Made by a program: the position numbers and the translations under genes. Under the pieces are notes generated by a model that saw nothing but the letters and a program-made list of their open reading frames with translations, was not told where the DNA came from and ran no database searches. Shown here piece after piece: positions 25,276 through 35,220 of a stretch of 64,000 nt of DNA; position 1 is the stretch's first letter, and each line of letters starts with the position of its first letter. The stretch lies in contig NZ_JAFJZZ010000001.1 of the NCBI RefSeq assembly GCF_017255415.1, forward strand, positions 1,240,001 to 1,304,000. Direction: 5' to 3'. The DNA comes from Clostridium aminobutyricum (lineage in GTDB: Bacteria; Bacillota; Clostridia; Peptostreptococcales; Anaerovoracaceae).

Positions 25276-28128
25276 TTATCCGATCTCTTCTTTCAAAACC
25301 TTTTCAATAAATAGATTGACAAGCTCCGAATCGAATTGTGTTCCTGCATTTTTTTGCAATTCCATTATCGCTTCTCCTTTGCTCAATGCCTTTTGATAAC
25401 TTCTGTCACTGGTCATTGCATCATAGGAATCTGCAATACTGATAATTCTGGATTCAAGAGGAATTTGATCTCCTGTCAATCCTTTGGGATATCCTTTTCC
25501 GTCTATTCTTTCATGGTGGTATAATACATAGGTTGCTATGTCAGACATATCATGAACGGTACTAAGAATTCGGTAGCCGATCTCCGGATGCCGCATCATT
25601 TGTTTCCGTTCGTCTTCTGAAAGGCCTCCGGGCTTATTCAATATGTTTTCTTCTATAGCAATTTTGCCGATATCATGCAGTAATCCGACTGTTTTCAATT
25701 CTTCTATCTCATTTTCAGATAGCTGTAGTGCTGCGCCCATGCTTTTACATAACGCGGAGACTCTATGGGAATGCTGTTCTTCTCTTTTATTTTTTTCATG
25801 TAACGTATTGATAATAGTTTGTACGGTCTTCCCCCTTATGCTTGGGCTCTCAAATAATTTCTTTTTATACATCTGATCTTCCGCTTTTTTGAGAGCTTCC
25901 TGCATCTTCGTATTTTTATCTCGTTTTATTTCGTAGCCAAAAGAAATAGAAATATCAATCCCCTCTATTTTCTCTTTATCTGCTAAGATTTTAATCTTTT
26001 TAATAATCTTCTCCGTTTCAAGCGTATCTGTCTTAGGCAAAAGTACGATAAACTCATCCCCGCCAAGTCTGGCTATGATATCCTCCTTCCGGCATCCGTT
26101 TCTTATAATTTCTGCGACTTTCTTTAATAGTTCATCACCCATATGGTGACCAAACGAGTCATTAATCAGCTTTAATCCATTGACATCAGCCATAACCACT
26201 GAAAGAGGGAAGTTTCTTTCCTCATCCAGGCGGTTTAATTCCTCCTCTAAAAATCTTCTATTATATAAGCCTGTAAGTTGATCGTGGTAACTCAGATATT
26301 CGATTTGATTTTGCCGTTCTTTTTTTTCCGTATAATCTCTAAAAACTAATACTGCTCCGCTGATGTTGCCGTTCTCATCTTTAATAGGAGCAACGCTATC
26401 TTCAATCGATTTTTTAACACCATTTTTCGAAATTAACATCTTACTGCTATCGATCTCCATGACCTTTCCCGTTTTTAAGGCATGAAGAACCGGATTCTCG
26501 CACCGTTGTCCTGTCACCTCGTCTACTATGTGAAAAACTTCTTCCAGCGACTTTCCTATGGTTTCCTCTTGGCGCCATCCTGTGATCTTTTCTCCGGCTC
26601 CATTCATTAACTCAATCGTTCCATTCTTATCCGTTGATATAACACCATCGTACACAGATAATAAAGTAGCTTTCAAACGTTCCTTTTCACTAAATATTTG
26701 TTTTTCCATCCTTTTGCGTTCCGTCACGTTTTCATGCATCACCACATATTGTTCCGTCTGAAGACCATTTTTGAAGATAGGGAAGATAATAGCCCGAATC
26801 CAGATAGGCGTATCTCGAAATTCTATTCTTTCTAAATGTGCGTTATAAAAAAAATCCGGAAAATATACAACTCCCCCGCTTTTAGCCCTGTCCATCAACT
26901 CTTGGAGTCCCTGTTGTTTTATTTGCATATCATCAAAAACAGAATAATCTGGATGTGGAATAGAACCAAAAAGTTTTATGAATGCATCATTCACCTTCTT
27001 GGTATGTCCTTCGCCATCTATTATTTGTATGGACATAGGATTATTATCTATAATGCTGCGAAGGTTCTCCTCCGATTTCTTTAGTTTTTGATTATTCTGT
27101 TGAAGTTCATAAAGTAAACTAATATCCTGTACTACTAAAATAAACCCTAGCAGTTCTCGTACATTACTATTGAAAATTCGTTTGCAAGAAATGTTTACCG
27201 GAATCTTTTCTCCGTTTTTCTTTAATAAATTAATTTGATCATATTTATCATCTCGTTGTTTCATTTGATCGATGGTAATTTTCTTATTCTCACCATCAAA
27301 GATTTGTTCAATATTTTGTTTTAACAGATCACTTTCTTCATACCCCATCATATTCAGCGTATGCTGGGAAACTCGAATAATCGTCCCCTTATGATCCGCA
27401 ATGATTACCATATCCAGTATTTCTTTTGTGACCTCTTCTAGAATAAATTTTTCCGGAAGCTTTAAAAAATTATATTTTGTTATGACAATATAAGTGCCGA
27501 AGATCATAATCACCGAATATAATTGCCCCATCAGTGGTACATTGTCTATGCCAAACCTTGGAAGAATGTCTTGTGTCAATAAATTCAGTGTAAATGGAAT
27601 GATACTCGATAAAACGAGTATATTAGATTGCTTTTTTATTCTTAGACTGTCTGTTTTCCGTCCCCAAATAAAAAATAAATAAATACTTGCTAGGAGATAA
27701 ATAAAATTATATAAAAAATTCCCGATATAAAATAGGTTTGATAGAAGGCGTGGCGTATGAATGCCTTCACCGAACAAAAAAACTGCCATAAAGAAAAATA
27801 CAAAAGCAGGAAAGAATAACAGGCTTTTAATCCCTCTTTTTTTCAAGATATTATTTTCTGTAATTAACAAGGTCAAAAACAATATAAGAGCACTGAAGCT
27901 GCACCATCCGATTGCAGATATTTTGTTCCAGAAGCAAAAGACATATTTATCGGTTGAAACATACGCAAAAGCATAAGCAAATGACCAAATAGCATAGCTT
28001 GTGCATAACAAAAGAAACACCTCATGGATAGTAGACCCGATGGCCTGTCTATATGTAAAAATGCCGATATACATATAAATACATACCGCCATTAATGAAA
28101 ATGCTGAAAATAAACTATTTATGTCCAT
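25276..28128 (-). CDS. Membrane PAS-GGDEF-HD-GYP cyclic-di-GMP protein
   Basis: 950 residues. Residues 1-220 have about seven membrane helices resembling the histidine-kinase 7TM sensor domain. Three PAS-like domains follow (about 231-340, 350-470, 475-600). The GGDEF domain (610-755) has an intact GGDEF at 689-693 and a product-inhibition I-site RKED at 680-683. The HD-GYP domain (770-945) has H818-D819 and GYP at 879-881, all intact. The protein may therefore both make and degrade cyclic di-GMP. Ribosome site is weak (TAGGGTATAG). It lies between the DUF368 gene and the cis-prenyltransferase gene, all minus strand. Confidence 0.93.
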   Translation of the reverse strand: MDINSLFSAFSLMAVCIYMYIGIFTYRQAIGSTIHEVFLLLCTSYAIWSFAYAFAYVSTDKYVFCFWNKISAIGWCSFSALILFLTLLITENNILKKRGIKSLLFFPAFVFFFMAVFLFGEGIHTPRLLSNLFYIGNFLYNFIYLLASIYLFFIWGRKTDSLRIKKQSNILVLSSIIPFTLNLLTQDILPRFGIDNVPLMGQLYSVIMIFGTYIVITKYNFLKLPEKFILEEVTKEILDMVIIADHKGTIIRVSQHTLNMMGYEESDLLKQNIEQIFDGENKKITIDQMKQRDDKYDQINLLKKNGEKIPVNISCKRIFNSNVRELLGFILVVQDISLLYELQQNNQKLKKSEENLRSIIDNNPMSIQIIDGEGHTKKVNDAFIKLFGSIPHPDYSVFDDMQIKQQGLQELMDRAKSGGVVYFPDFFYNAHLERIEFRDTPIWIRAIIFPIFKNGLQTEQYVVMHENVTERKRMEKQIFSEKERLKATLLSVYDGVISTDKNGTIELMNGAGEKITGWRQEETIGKSLEEVFHIVDEVTGQRCENPVLHALKTGKVMEIDSSKMLISKNGVKKSIEDSVAPIKDENGNISGAVLVFRDYTEKKERQNQIEYLSYHDQLTGLYNRRFLEEELNRLDEERNFPLSVVMADVNGLKLINDSFGHHMGDELLKKVAEIIRNGCRKEDIIARLGGDEFIVLLPKTDTLETEKIIKKIKILADKEKIEGIDISISFGYEIKRDKNTKMQEALKKAEDQMYKKKLFESPSIRGKTVQTIINTLHEKNKREEQHSHRVSALCKSMGAALQLSENEIEELKTVGLLHDIGKIAIEENILNKPGGLSEDERKQMMRHPEIGYRILSTVHDMSDIATYVLYHHERIDGKGYPKGLTGDQIPLESRIISIADSYDAMTSDRSYQKALSKGEAIMELQKNAGTQFDSELVNLFIEKVLKEEIG

Positions 28129-28163
28129 ATCTATACCCTATACTGCCTATTGAACATCCATCT

Positions 28164-28195
28164 ATAACAAAACCGCCTACAGTTGAAAAGGCGGT
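28164..28195 (-). terminator. Terminator after the DUF368 gene
   Basis: Minus strand ACCGCCT-N10-AGGCGGT followed by TTTGTTAT, 32 bp past the DUF368 stop. Confidence 0.75.
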
Positions 28196-28226
28196 CTCAC
28201 TTTTTGCAATCCGTTTATACAAAAGC

Positions 28227-29033
28227 TCATTTGCCCTTCCCGATCCATAAAATCACACCAGATCCAAGCATAAAGGTAGTGATGCAGGTTAACAGTTCCG
28301 ATCGATTTGGTACGCCCGGAAAGACCTCCAGCAAGGAACCCAACATAAAGCCGATGATTAACATATAGGTAAACTGAGGATGCCTCTTCATCTCCCGTTC
28401 TATCACTCCGGCAGTCAAGAAAGTTCCTACTACTACACCGATTGCCAGAGGTATCAAATATTTCAAGTCGAAAATTCTTATTGCTTTCAGCGTCAAGTCA
28501 TACATCCCCAGCATTAAAAGTACGTAAGATGCACTGATTCCCGGTAACACTAAGGCTATTGCGATAATTATTCCTGCAATAAAAAGCACAAGGAAATGAA
28601 TCCAATAGGCGCCTGTCGCTAATTGCAGCATATTTTCAGGGAACATCGTAATAAAATAGGCAATTCCGGAGCCCACAGCCACTGCACCAACATTAAGGGG
28701 CTTCACTCTATCAATAGTGGCTTTCTTATATAAAGGCGGAATGCTGCCGATAATTGCACCTAGAAATAAGTACATCATCGGTTTATGCCAAGCGGTAACC
28801 GCATCAAGCATGAGCCCTGATAAAACAACAATACCCGCTGCCCCTGCTAATCCAAATTGCAGCAATAGCAATCCATTTGCTTTTAGGTCCTGTTTTAGTG
28901 AACTGACTGCGTGTATTAAATCATCATATATTCCAAGTATAATGGCCATGGTGCCTCCGCTAACTCCAGGTATCAGCATGGATGCCCCAATAATAAAGCC
29001 TTTAACAAATCTTACCCCAATCCTATCTTTCAA
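28227..29033 (-). CDS. DUF368 membrane protein (PopT-type polyprenyl-phosphate transporter)
   Basis: 268 residues, about eight membrane helices, with the family signature GASMLIPGVSGGTMAIILGIYD near the N-terminus split over residues 16-37, and a second VLPGISASYVLLMLG repeat at about 182. DUF368 proteins have been shown in other Firmicutes to recycle undecaprenyl phosphate across the membrane. The start is TTG 29033 with AGGGGAG seven bases upstream. It has its own terminator. Confidence 0.88.
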   Translation of the reverse strand: MKDRIGVRFVKGFIIGASMLIPGVSGGTMAIILGIYDDLIHAVSSLKQDLKANGLLLLQFGLAGAAGIVVLSGLMLDAVTAWHKPMMYLFLGAIIGSIPPLYKKATIDRVKPLNVGAVAVGSGIAYFITMFPENMLQLATGAYWIHFLVLFIAGIIIAIALVLPGISASYVLLMLGMYDLTLKAIRIFDLKYLIPLAIGVVVGTFLTAGVIEREMKRHPQFTYMLIIGFMLGSLLEVFPGVPNRSELLTCITTFMLGSGVILWIGKGK

Positions 29034-29141
29034 AATGATGCTCCCCTTATGTAAGTATATAATATCAAGCCTTACTAACTTATTTTTATATCTTGTTTTA
29101 TTATATAATATTATACAAGAATATTAAACCTAAATAATTGC

Positions 29142-29191
29142 AGAAAAAAGAACAAGGTTTAACTCCTGATAGAGCTACTCTCTTGTTCTTT
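29142..29191 (-). terminator. typA terminator
   Basis: AAGAACAAG (minus, from 29190) pairs with CTTGTTCTT (ending 29148), followed by TTTTCTG, 24 bp beyond the typA stop. Confidence 0.7.
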
Positions 29192-29214
29192 CTATTTTTT
29201 ATAATTCTCTTGCC

Positions 29215-31086
29215 TTATCGGCCGGAGCGACGTCGTTCCAGCTCGTTTAAGACCTTCTTTCGAAGCCGTATATCATCCGGAACCACTTCAACCAGTTCAT
29301 CATCATTGACAAATTCAAGCGCTTCCTCAAGCGTAAATTCTCTAGGAGGAGATAGTTTAATCGCATCGTCATTGCCCGATGCACGCATATTGGTCGCTTT
29401 CTTTGCTTTGCAAGGATTCACTACCATATCATCATTTCGGCTGTTCATCCCTACAATCATGCCTTCGTACACTTTTGTTCCGGGTTCAAGGAACATCTGA
29501 ACACGTTCTTGGATATTGAACAGTGCGTATCCCGTTGCTATTCCTGCCTCCTGAGCAATCGCTACACCATTGATTCGCTGCGGAATCTCACCCTTATATT
29601 CATCAAAGCTGTCGAAACGACGAACCATCGTTCCTTCCCCTCGTGTGTCATTAATAAATTCACTTCGATAGCCTAGGAGGCCTCTGGTCGGAACCAAATA
29701 AACCAGCTTTGAGTACCCGTTATCGCCGGACATTTCCTTCATGATCCCTTTTCGTATGTTCAACTTTGCTATAACACTGCCGCTATATTCATCCGGAACC
29801 GAAATAATGACCTCTTCCATCGGCTCAAGCTTCTTGCCGTGCTCATTACGGTGCATGATAACTTCCGGCTTTGAAACCGCTAATTCATATCCCTCACGTC
29901 TCATATTTTCAATTAGGATGGAAAGATGTAATTCGCCTCTGCCCGAAACCTTGAAAACATCCGTGGAATCCGTTTCTTCTACAACAAGTCCAACGTTTAC
30001 CTCCAGTTCCTTCTCCAATCGTTCCTTAATATGTCTGGAAGTCACATATTTCCCGACTTTACCGGCGAAAGGTGACTTATTAACCATAAAGTTCATGGAA
30101 AGCGTAGGCGGTTCAATATGGATCATTTCCATCGGCTGCGGGTCATTGCTAACCGTTATTGTTTCACCAATGGAGATATCGGCAATACCTGCTACTACTA
30201 CAATATCGCCGCATTCCGCTTCTTCCACAGGAATTCTCTTCAGTCCTCTATACACAAAGACTTGATTAATCTTGCGCTGAACCAGGCTTCCATCTGCTTT
30301 CGCAACAGCAACCGCTTGTCCGGTTTTTATGGTTCCCTTGGTGATACGCCCAATTCCTAATCTTCCGATGTAATCATCATATCCTAAAGTAGAAACCTGC
30401 AACTGGAGCGGCTCTTCTGTAAGATCCGGATAAGCCTCACAATGCTTGATAATCGTTTCAAATAACGGCGTAATATCTTTTCCTTTTCCACCCTGTGGAT
30501 TCTTCTCTACCTTCTGGTCTCCGGTTTCCACTTCAATGTCCGCTACATCCGCAGGATCATATACAACGATCCCCTGTCTGGCAATTCCGTAGAGTATCGG
30601 GAAATCAAGCTGCTTATCATTTGCATTCAAATCCATAAACAGTTCGTACACTTCATCTACAACTTCATCGATTCGCGCATCCTTTTTATCGATTTTATTA
30701 ATCAAAAGAATAGGATTCAGTCCCTTCTCTAACGATTTGTTTAATACAAATCTTGTCTGAGGCATAGGCCCCTCCGAAGAGTCTACCAACAGTATAACGG
30801 TATCCACCGTTTTCATAATCCGCTCTACTTCTGACGAAAAGTCTGCATGTCCCGGTGTATCCACTATATTAATTTTTACATCATCATGCATAACCGAACA
30901 GTTCTTAGAATAAATCGTAATACCTCTTTCTCTTTCGATATCATCACTGTCCATTACACAATCTACCACTTCTTCATTTGCACGAAATACGCCGCTTTGA
31001 TTTAAGAATGCATCCACCAGCGTGGACTTTCCTGCGTCAACATGGGCGATAACCGCAATGTTAATAATCTTTTGTTTCTTTGCCAT
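29215..31086 (-). CDS. typA: Ribosome-associated GTPase TypA/BipA
   Basis: Translational GTPase of the EF-G family, involved in 50S assembly and stress or low-temperature growth. 623 residues, slightly longer than the usual 607-615. G1 AHVDAGKST, switch region ERERGITI, G3 DTPGH, G4 NKID; domain II, then the TypA-specific C-terminal region (SKPEVIMH, RGLLGYRSEFINDTRGEGT). The last 20 residues are Arg/Lys-rich. The gene stands alone with its own promoter candidate and a leader that contains a terminator-like hairpin. Confidence 0.96.
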   Translation of the reverse strand: MAKKQKIINIAVIAHVDAGKSTLVDAFLNQSGVFRANEEVVDCVMDSDDIERERGITIYSKNCSVMHDDVKINIVDTPGHADFSSEVERIMKTVDTVILLVDSSEGPMPQTRFVLNKSLEKGLNPILLINKIDKKDARIDEVVDEVYELFMDLNANDKQLDFPILYGIARQGIVVYDPADVADIEVETGDQKVEKNPQGGKGKDITPLFETIIKHCEAYPDLTEEPLQLQVSTLGYDDYIGRLGIGRITKGTIKTGQAVAVAKADGSLVQRKINQVFVYRGLKRIPVEEAECGDIVVVAGIADISIGETITVSNDPQPMEMIHIEPPTLSMNFMVNKSPFAGKVGKYVTSRHIKERLEKELEVNVGLVVEETDSTDVFKVSGRGELHLSILIENMRREGYELAVSKPEVIMHRNEHGKKLEPMEEVIISVPDEYSGSVIAKLNIRKGIMKEMSGDNGYSKLVYLVPTRGLLGYRSEFINDTRGEGTMVRRFDSFDEYKGEIPQRINGVAIAQEAGIATGYALFNIQERVQMFLEPGTKVYEGMIVGMNSRNDDMVVNPCKAKKATNMRASGNDDAIKLSPPREFTLEEALEFVNDDELVEVVPDDIRLRKKVLNELERRRSGR

Positions 31087-31185
31087 TTTTCTATCCTACT
31101 TTCTATATGGAACCGATCCTTAGTGTGTCCTTCTCCTTTTCAAGGCGGAGACACATGTTCTGTCGGTAATCATTATTGGTCAATG

Positions 31186-31228
31186 AAAAAGCCCGCCGTT
31201 GGTATAAAATGTATCACTTTGCTGGCGG
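31186..31228 (-). terminator. Terminator-like hairpin inside the typA leader
   Basis: On the minus strand CCGCC (31228-31224) pairs with GGCGG (31197-31193) and is followed by GCTTTTTC. It lies between the typA promoter and start codon, so it may attenuate typA. A second hairpin (TGTGTC ... GACACA, about 31124-31158) follows. No T-box or known riboswitch core recognised. Confidence 0.5.
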
Positions 31229-31266
31229 TTTTCCATAAATGTTATGTCCAAAATTCGAACCGTAAT

Positions 31267-31294
31267 ATTATATCATATAAATAGCATAAAGTAA
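31267..31294 (-). promoter_or_regulatory. Candidate typA promoter
   Basis: TATAAT (31272-31267) with TTACTT (31294-31289) 16 bp upstream, minus strand. The -35 is weak. The leader would be about 175 nt. Confidence 0.45.
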
Positions 31295-31469
31295 CTATTT
31301 ATTTTTGATACGCTATGAAATAGATGCTCCTGCCATAACCCATATCCTATTGAACTTTTCACCAGTTCCTCTTTTGTTACATATTATAAATATTATGTTT
31401 AATGACTAACAACTCTTTTGTTTCTCAGTAAATTTCCGTATTGGGGAAAAATCTGCAAGGAGGATAACA

Positions 31470-32027
31470 ATGGAAAAAAGTCCTAGTGTATATTTAAGTC
31501 CTTCCGTCCAAGACTATAACGAATATATTATCGGCGGAAGCGAAGAATATTATATGAATCTTATAGCGGATGCCATGGTTCCTTATCTAAGAGCTAGCAA
31601 TATCGCTTTTACTCGAAATAATCCGAATGATTCGTTATCTCAGGTTATCGATCAATCAAATGTAGGAGATTACGATTTGCACGTTGCCCTTCATACCAAT
31701 TCTTCTCCGGAAAACATCTCCGGGATTCTGCAGGGGCCTGATGTGTATTATTATGCTTACAGTACTGAAGGCGAAAAAGCAGCCAATATTTTTGCCAAAA
31801 ATCTGACGAGCATCTATCCGCATCCGGATTTAGTAACCGTCATACCGAACACCACTTTGGCCGAGTTGCGACGAGCAAGAGCAACGGCAATACTGTTAGA
31901 GCTAGCTTATCACGACAACTATCAAGACGCCACTTGGATAGCAGAAAGCATTGATCCGACTGCGCGCAATCTGGTACTGTCTCTTACACAGTATTTTGGG
32001 ATTCCTTTCATCATCCCTTATGCCTAA
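31470..32027 (+). CDS. N-acetylmuramoyl-L-alanine amidase-like protein (Amidase_3 fold)
   Basis: 185 residues with no signal peptide. It matches the Amidase_3 subgroup that starts SPSVQ.YN and has GSEEYYMNLIADAM, DYDLHVALHTNSSP (zinc-type H75) and the late ILLELAYHDN segment. The first zinc His of classical amidases (DPGHGG) is absent; SPSVQ occupies that place. Strong AAGGAGG before ATG. Without an export signal it may act in spore or lysis contexts or be exported otherwise; role not determined. It is followed 74 bp later by a methyltransferase gene. Confidence 0.78.
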   Translation: MEKSPSVYLSPSVQDYNEYIIGGSEEYYMNLIADAMVPYLRASNIAFTRNNPNDSLSQVIDQSNVGDYDLHVALHTNSSPENISGILQGPDVYYYAYSTEGEKAANIFAKNLTSIYPHPDLVTVIPNTTLAELRRARATAILLELAYHDNYQDATWIAESIDPTARNLVLSLTQYFGIPFIIPYA

Positions 32028-32101
32028 TGGAATTTCTTGCTTTATAGGAAGTTCTTATGATACACTACCACTATAAATCTGTAGATTGAAAGTGGTGTAA
32101 A

Positions 32102-33271
32102 ATGAACAAATTAACGGAATTATTGGATGAAATATTTGATGATGACCGGGCGGAACTTCTGAACAAAATGATCTTCGGAAACTTACGCAAAAAGTCAACT
32201 CTATATAAAAAGGTAACCATTCGGCCTATCCTGCTTCAGGGAAAACCCTTATTTCAAGCAGAATATCACTATGAAAAAAAGGTAATCCAAAAGAATCTGG
32301 ATTGGTTTGAAGCAAACGAACTGGCTCAGCAATTGATACAGGAAGATTTTAAGCAAATTAATATACAAACAGCCCATGAAGATATTCAAGTGTTGGCTGC
32401 TAAACCGGAAACTCCCAAAATAACACGAAAACCGGTAACGGGTCGAGATCCGGTTAAGCTGGAACACAACCAAGAAAAAAAATATATCATCCCGGATAAA
32501 AAGCCTTGCGATTTCTTGATTAAACTTGGCGTGATGAGCGATGACGGAACGGTCTTTCAAAAACATTATGCGAAATTTCGCCAAATCAATCGGTTTCTTG
32601 AAATTGTCGATGATGTAATGGAATACTTGCCGAAAGAGCAAGCAAAGCCTTTTAAAATCATCGATTTTGGCTGCGGGAAATCGTATCTGACCTTTGCCCT
32701 CTACTATTATTTAAAATTACTGAAAGGTCACGCTATAGAAATCATAGGTCTTGATTTAAAAGAGGATGTGATCGCTTTCTGTAATAAGACAGCTCAGGAC
32801 TTAGGATATGACGGCTTAACGTTTTTATTAGGCGATATTGCAGATTACACGAGTGACCATGCCGACATGGTTGTCACGTTGCATGCCTGTGATACCGCTA
32901 CTGATTATGCTCTCATCAATGCGGTAAAATGGAAATCAAAAGTCATTCTTTCCGTTCCCTGCTGTCAGCACGAACTGTTCAGTCAAATAAAAAATGAGCT
33001 GCATCAACCGATGTATAAGCATGGTATTTTAAAAGACCGATTTACAGAATTGCTGACAGACGGACTGCGTGCATTAAAGTTAGAAGCCTGCGGATATGAA
33101 GTATCCTTGATCGAATTCACAAGCTTAGAGCATACGGCAAAAAATATTATGCTTCGGGCGGTATTGGATTCTTCTCCAAAGGCATCAGCGGTTCAGCGCG
33201 CCGAAGCAGAATACCAGGCATTGAAAGAATACTATCAGGTAAACCCTACCATTGATCTATTGAATAAATAA
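32102..33271 (+). CDS. SAM-dependent methyltransferase (METTL25/RRNAD1-like)
   Basis: 389 residues. The N-terminal about 170 residues are a less conserved region; the C-terminal domain is a class I methyltransferase with motif I IIDFGCGKSYLTFAL (about 188-202), acidic GLDLKEDV, then VTLHACDTATDYAL and LSVPCCQHELF, the signature of the Methyltransf_32 family that includes eukaryotic METTL25/RRNAD1. Target unknown, possibly RNA. ATG lies after AAAGTGGTG; an ACCACT/AGTGGT inverted repeat (about 32066-32097) overlaps the ribosome site and could limit initiation. Confidence 0.83.
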   Translation: MNKLTELLDEIFDDDRAELLNKMIFGNLRKKSTLYKKVTIRPILLQGKPLFQAEYHYEKKVIQKNLDWFEANELAQQLIQEDFKQINIQTAHEDIQVLAAKPETPKITRKPVTGRDPVKLEHNQEKKYIIPDKKPCDFLIKLGVMSDDGTVFQKHYAKFRQINRFLEIVDDVMEYLPKEQAKPFKIIDFGCGKSYLTFALYYYLKLLKGHAIEIIGLDLKEDVIAFCNKTAQDLGYDGLTFLLGDIADYTSDHADMVVTLHACDTATDYALINAVKWKSKVILSVPCCQHELFSQIKNELHQPMYKHGILKDRFTELLTDGLRALKLEACGYEVSLIEFTSLEHTAKNIMLRAVLDSSPKASAVQRAEAEYQALKEYYQVNPTIDLLNK

Positions 33272-33310
33272 TGAAAGTATAAGCAAAGCGGATAAATAAA
33301 GAAAAAAAGA

Positions 33311-33361
33311 AAAGCAAGCAACATTAACGAACTCGTTAGTCTGTGCTTGCTATTTTATTTC
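33311..33361. terminator. Terminator between convergent methyltransferase and queF genes
   Basis: AGCAAGCA (33313-33320) with TGCTTGCT (33344-33351), inner TAACGA/TCGTTA, followed on the plus strand by ATTTTATTT. Serves the methyltransferase gene and possibly queF in reverse. Confidence 0.75.
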
Positions 33362-33394
33362 CTTTTATAGTTCTCCGATTTAGTAATCGTCAAA

Positions 33395-33895
33395 TTATCT
33401 ATTGTCTACTTTTTCCGGATACAGATCATGATTTGCAAGCCGATTAAAAGCAATTTGTTCCCATTTCGTATCCGCTTGCCCATAATTGCAGAACGGATCG
33501 ATGGAAATCCCTCCACGAGGCGTAAATTTGCCCCATACCTCAATGTATTTCGGGTCCATTAGCTTAATCAAATCTTTCATAATCACGTTCACACAATCTT
33601 CGTGAAAATCACCATGATTACGGAAAGAAAATAAATATAGCTTTAACGACTTGCTTTCCACCATCTTAACATTTGGTACATAGGATATGGTAATGGTTGC
33701 AAAATCAGGCTGTCCTGTTATAGGACAAAGGCTCGTAAATTCAGGACAATTAAATTTTACAAAATAATCATTATCCGGATGCTTATTCACAAAAGTTTCT
33801 AATATACCCGGATCATAATTCATTTCATACGTTGTGTTCTGATTACCTAATAAAGTAATTCCCTTTGTTTCTTCATCGTTTCTTCCGCTCATCAT
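33395..33895 (-). CDS. queF: NADPH-dependent 7-cyano-7-deazaguanine reductase
   Basis: Reduces the nitrile preQ0 to preQ1. Short YkvM-type enzyme, 166 residues. The nucleophilic Cys is in [37 protein letters not shown] is the NADPH-side QueF motif. Last gene of queD-queE-folE-queC-queF, starting 14 bp after queC ends. Two adjacent ATGs (33895, 33892) follow GAAGGA. Confidence 0.96.
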   Translation of the reverse strand: MMSGRNDEETKGITLLGNQNTTYEMNYDPGILETFVNKHPDNDYFVKFNCPEFTSLCPITGQPDFATITISYVPNVKMVESKSLKLYLFSFRNHGDFHEDCVNVIMKDLIKLMDPKYIEVWGKFTPRGGISIDPFCNYGQADTKWEQIAFNRLANHDLYPEKVDNR

Positions 33896-33909
33896 TTCCT
33901 TCTCTTTCT

Positions 33910-34587
33910 TTACATTGCAGGATCATTTAATCCATTTATTTCAAATGCCTTCCGTCGGTCAATGCAGGTCGCACAGGTTCCGCAAGGCTCATCTCCGCCT
34001 TCATAACAACTCCACGTTAATTCGTATGGGACTTTCAGTTCCATTCCCTTTTTTACAACCTCTGCTTTGGTCCAGGATACAAAAGGGGCTTCGATTTGTA
34101 ACTGCTTTCCGCTTCCTTCATAGATGGCTTTGTTCATTGCAGTATTGAATTCAATGCTGCAATCCGGATAAGCATTTCCCGCCGCATCATCGCTATGTGC
34201 TCCATAATATATGATATTGCAACCCTTGGATAAGGCGATACTAGCCGCCGAAGACAGAAACAATCCATTTCGAAACGGAACATAAGTGGATACCGGTTTG
34301 CCCTCGGTGCTTTGAATTTGTTTCGAATAATCACCTTTTGGAATTTCGTTCCTTGAATGGGCCAGAAGAGAACATTCACTGTATTCAAAGATCTTGGCTA
34401 AATCTAAATAAATCAATTCCACTTGATAATACGATGCGATTCTTCGAGAAACCTCTATTTCTTTTGCATGCTTTTGTCCATAAGAAATGGATAAAGCGAT
34501 CACATTTTCTTTCCCATATTGATCGATAGCTAAGGCAAGGCAGGTGGTACTGTCTACTCCTCCGCTGGATAAGACTAATGCTTTCAT
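33910..34587 (-). CDS. queC: 7-cyano-7-deazaguanine synthase
   Basis: ATP-dependent conversion of 7-carboxy-7-deazaguanine to preQ0. 225 residues, with the PP-loop [15 protein letters not shown] at the N-terminus, [22 protein letters not shown], and the C-terminal zinc site [21 protein letters not shown] follows AGGAGAG; folE precedes it by 18 bp. Confidence 0.97.
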   Translation of the reverse strand: MKALVLSSGGVDSTTCLALAIDQYGKENVIALSISYGQKHAKEIEVSRRIASYYQVELIYLDLAKIFEYSECSLLAHSRNEIPKGDYSKQIQSTEGKPVSTYVPFRNGLFLSSAASIALSKGCNIIYYGAHSDDAAGNAYPDCSIEFNTAMNKAIYEGSGKQLQIEAPFVSWTKAEVVKKGMELKVPYELTWSCYEGGDEPCGTCATCIDRRKAFEINGLNDPAM

Positions 34588-34605
34588 ATCTACTCTCCTG
34601 TTTTT

Positions 34606-35181
34606 CTATTTTAAATGCATCTGCAAATTTGCATCTGTCTGGAAACGTCCCCTTAAAGTTAACGTAAGAGTTTTTGCAGAATTTTTCTTAATTCCCCTGG
34701 CACTCATACAACTGTGATATCCCTCTATCACGACCGCCACATCTTCCGAACCGGTCACTTCTTGAATGATTTCTGCAATATCAGAACCAATTCTCTCTTG
34801 AAGTTGTAATCGCTTGGCAGCCATTTCTGCAATCCGTGCAATTTTACTTAACCCTATTATTTTTCCATTGGGTACGTAAGCTACCGACGCTTTCATATCA
34901 TACATCAACGCTAAATGATGCTCACAATGACTGAAAATATCAATATCTCTCACCACAATCAAATCTCGGTTGTCTTGAACAAATTCTAAATCTTCTTCAA
35001 AGGTTTTGCCAAACAGTTGAGCAATGTCATGATTGCTGTAATTCATTCCTTCAAACACTTCTTCATACATACGGGCTACTCGCTTAGGCGTATCTTTTAG
35101 GCCTTCACGATCAGGATTATCCCCCAGCGCCACGATAATACCCCTAATATGTTCTTGTATAGCGGCTATATCTATTGCCAT
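34606..35181 (-). CDS. folE: GTP cyclohydrolase I
   Basis: Makes 7,8-dihydroneopterin triphosphate from GTP, the entry to both folate and queuosine pathways; placement inside the que operon indicates it feeds QueD here. 191 residues. Zinc and catalytic residues: [10 protein letters not shown] (the usual motif is CEHHLVPF), [10 protein letters not shown] with the second zinc Cys, and [12 protein letters not shown] follows GAGGTAAAG. A second, folate-dedicated copy may exist elsewhere. Confidence 0.96.
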   Translation of the reverse strand: MAIDIAAIQEHIRGIIVALGDNPDREGLKDTPKRVARMYEEVFEGMNYSNHDIAQLFGKTFEEDLEFVQDNRDLIVVRDIDIFSHCEHHLALMYDMKASVAYVPNGKIIGLSKIARIAEMAAKRLQLQERIGSDIAEIIQEVTGSEDVAVVIEGYHSCMSARGIKKNSAKTLTLTLRGRFQTDANLQMHLK

Positions 35182-35220
35182 CTCTTTACCTCTTTTCTAT
35201 CCTTGTTCCTATATCTTCCA

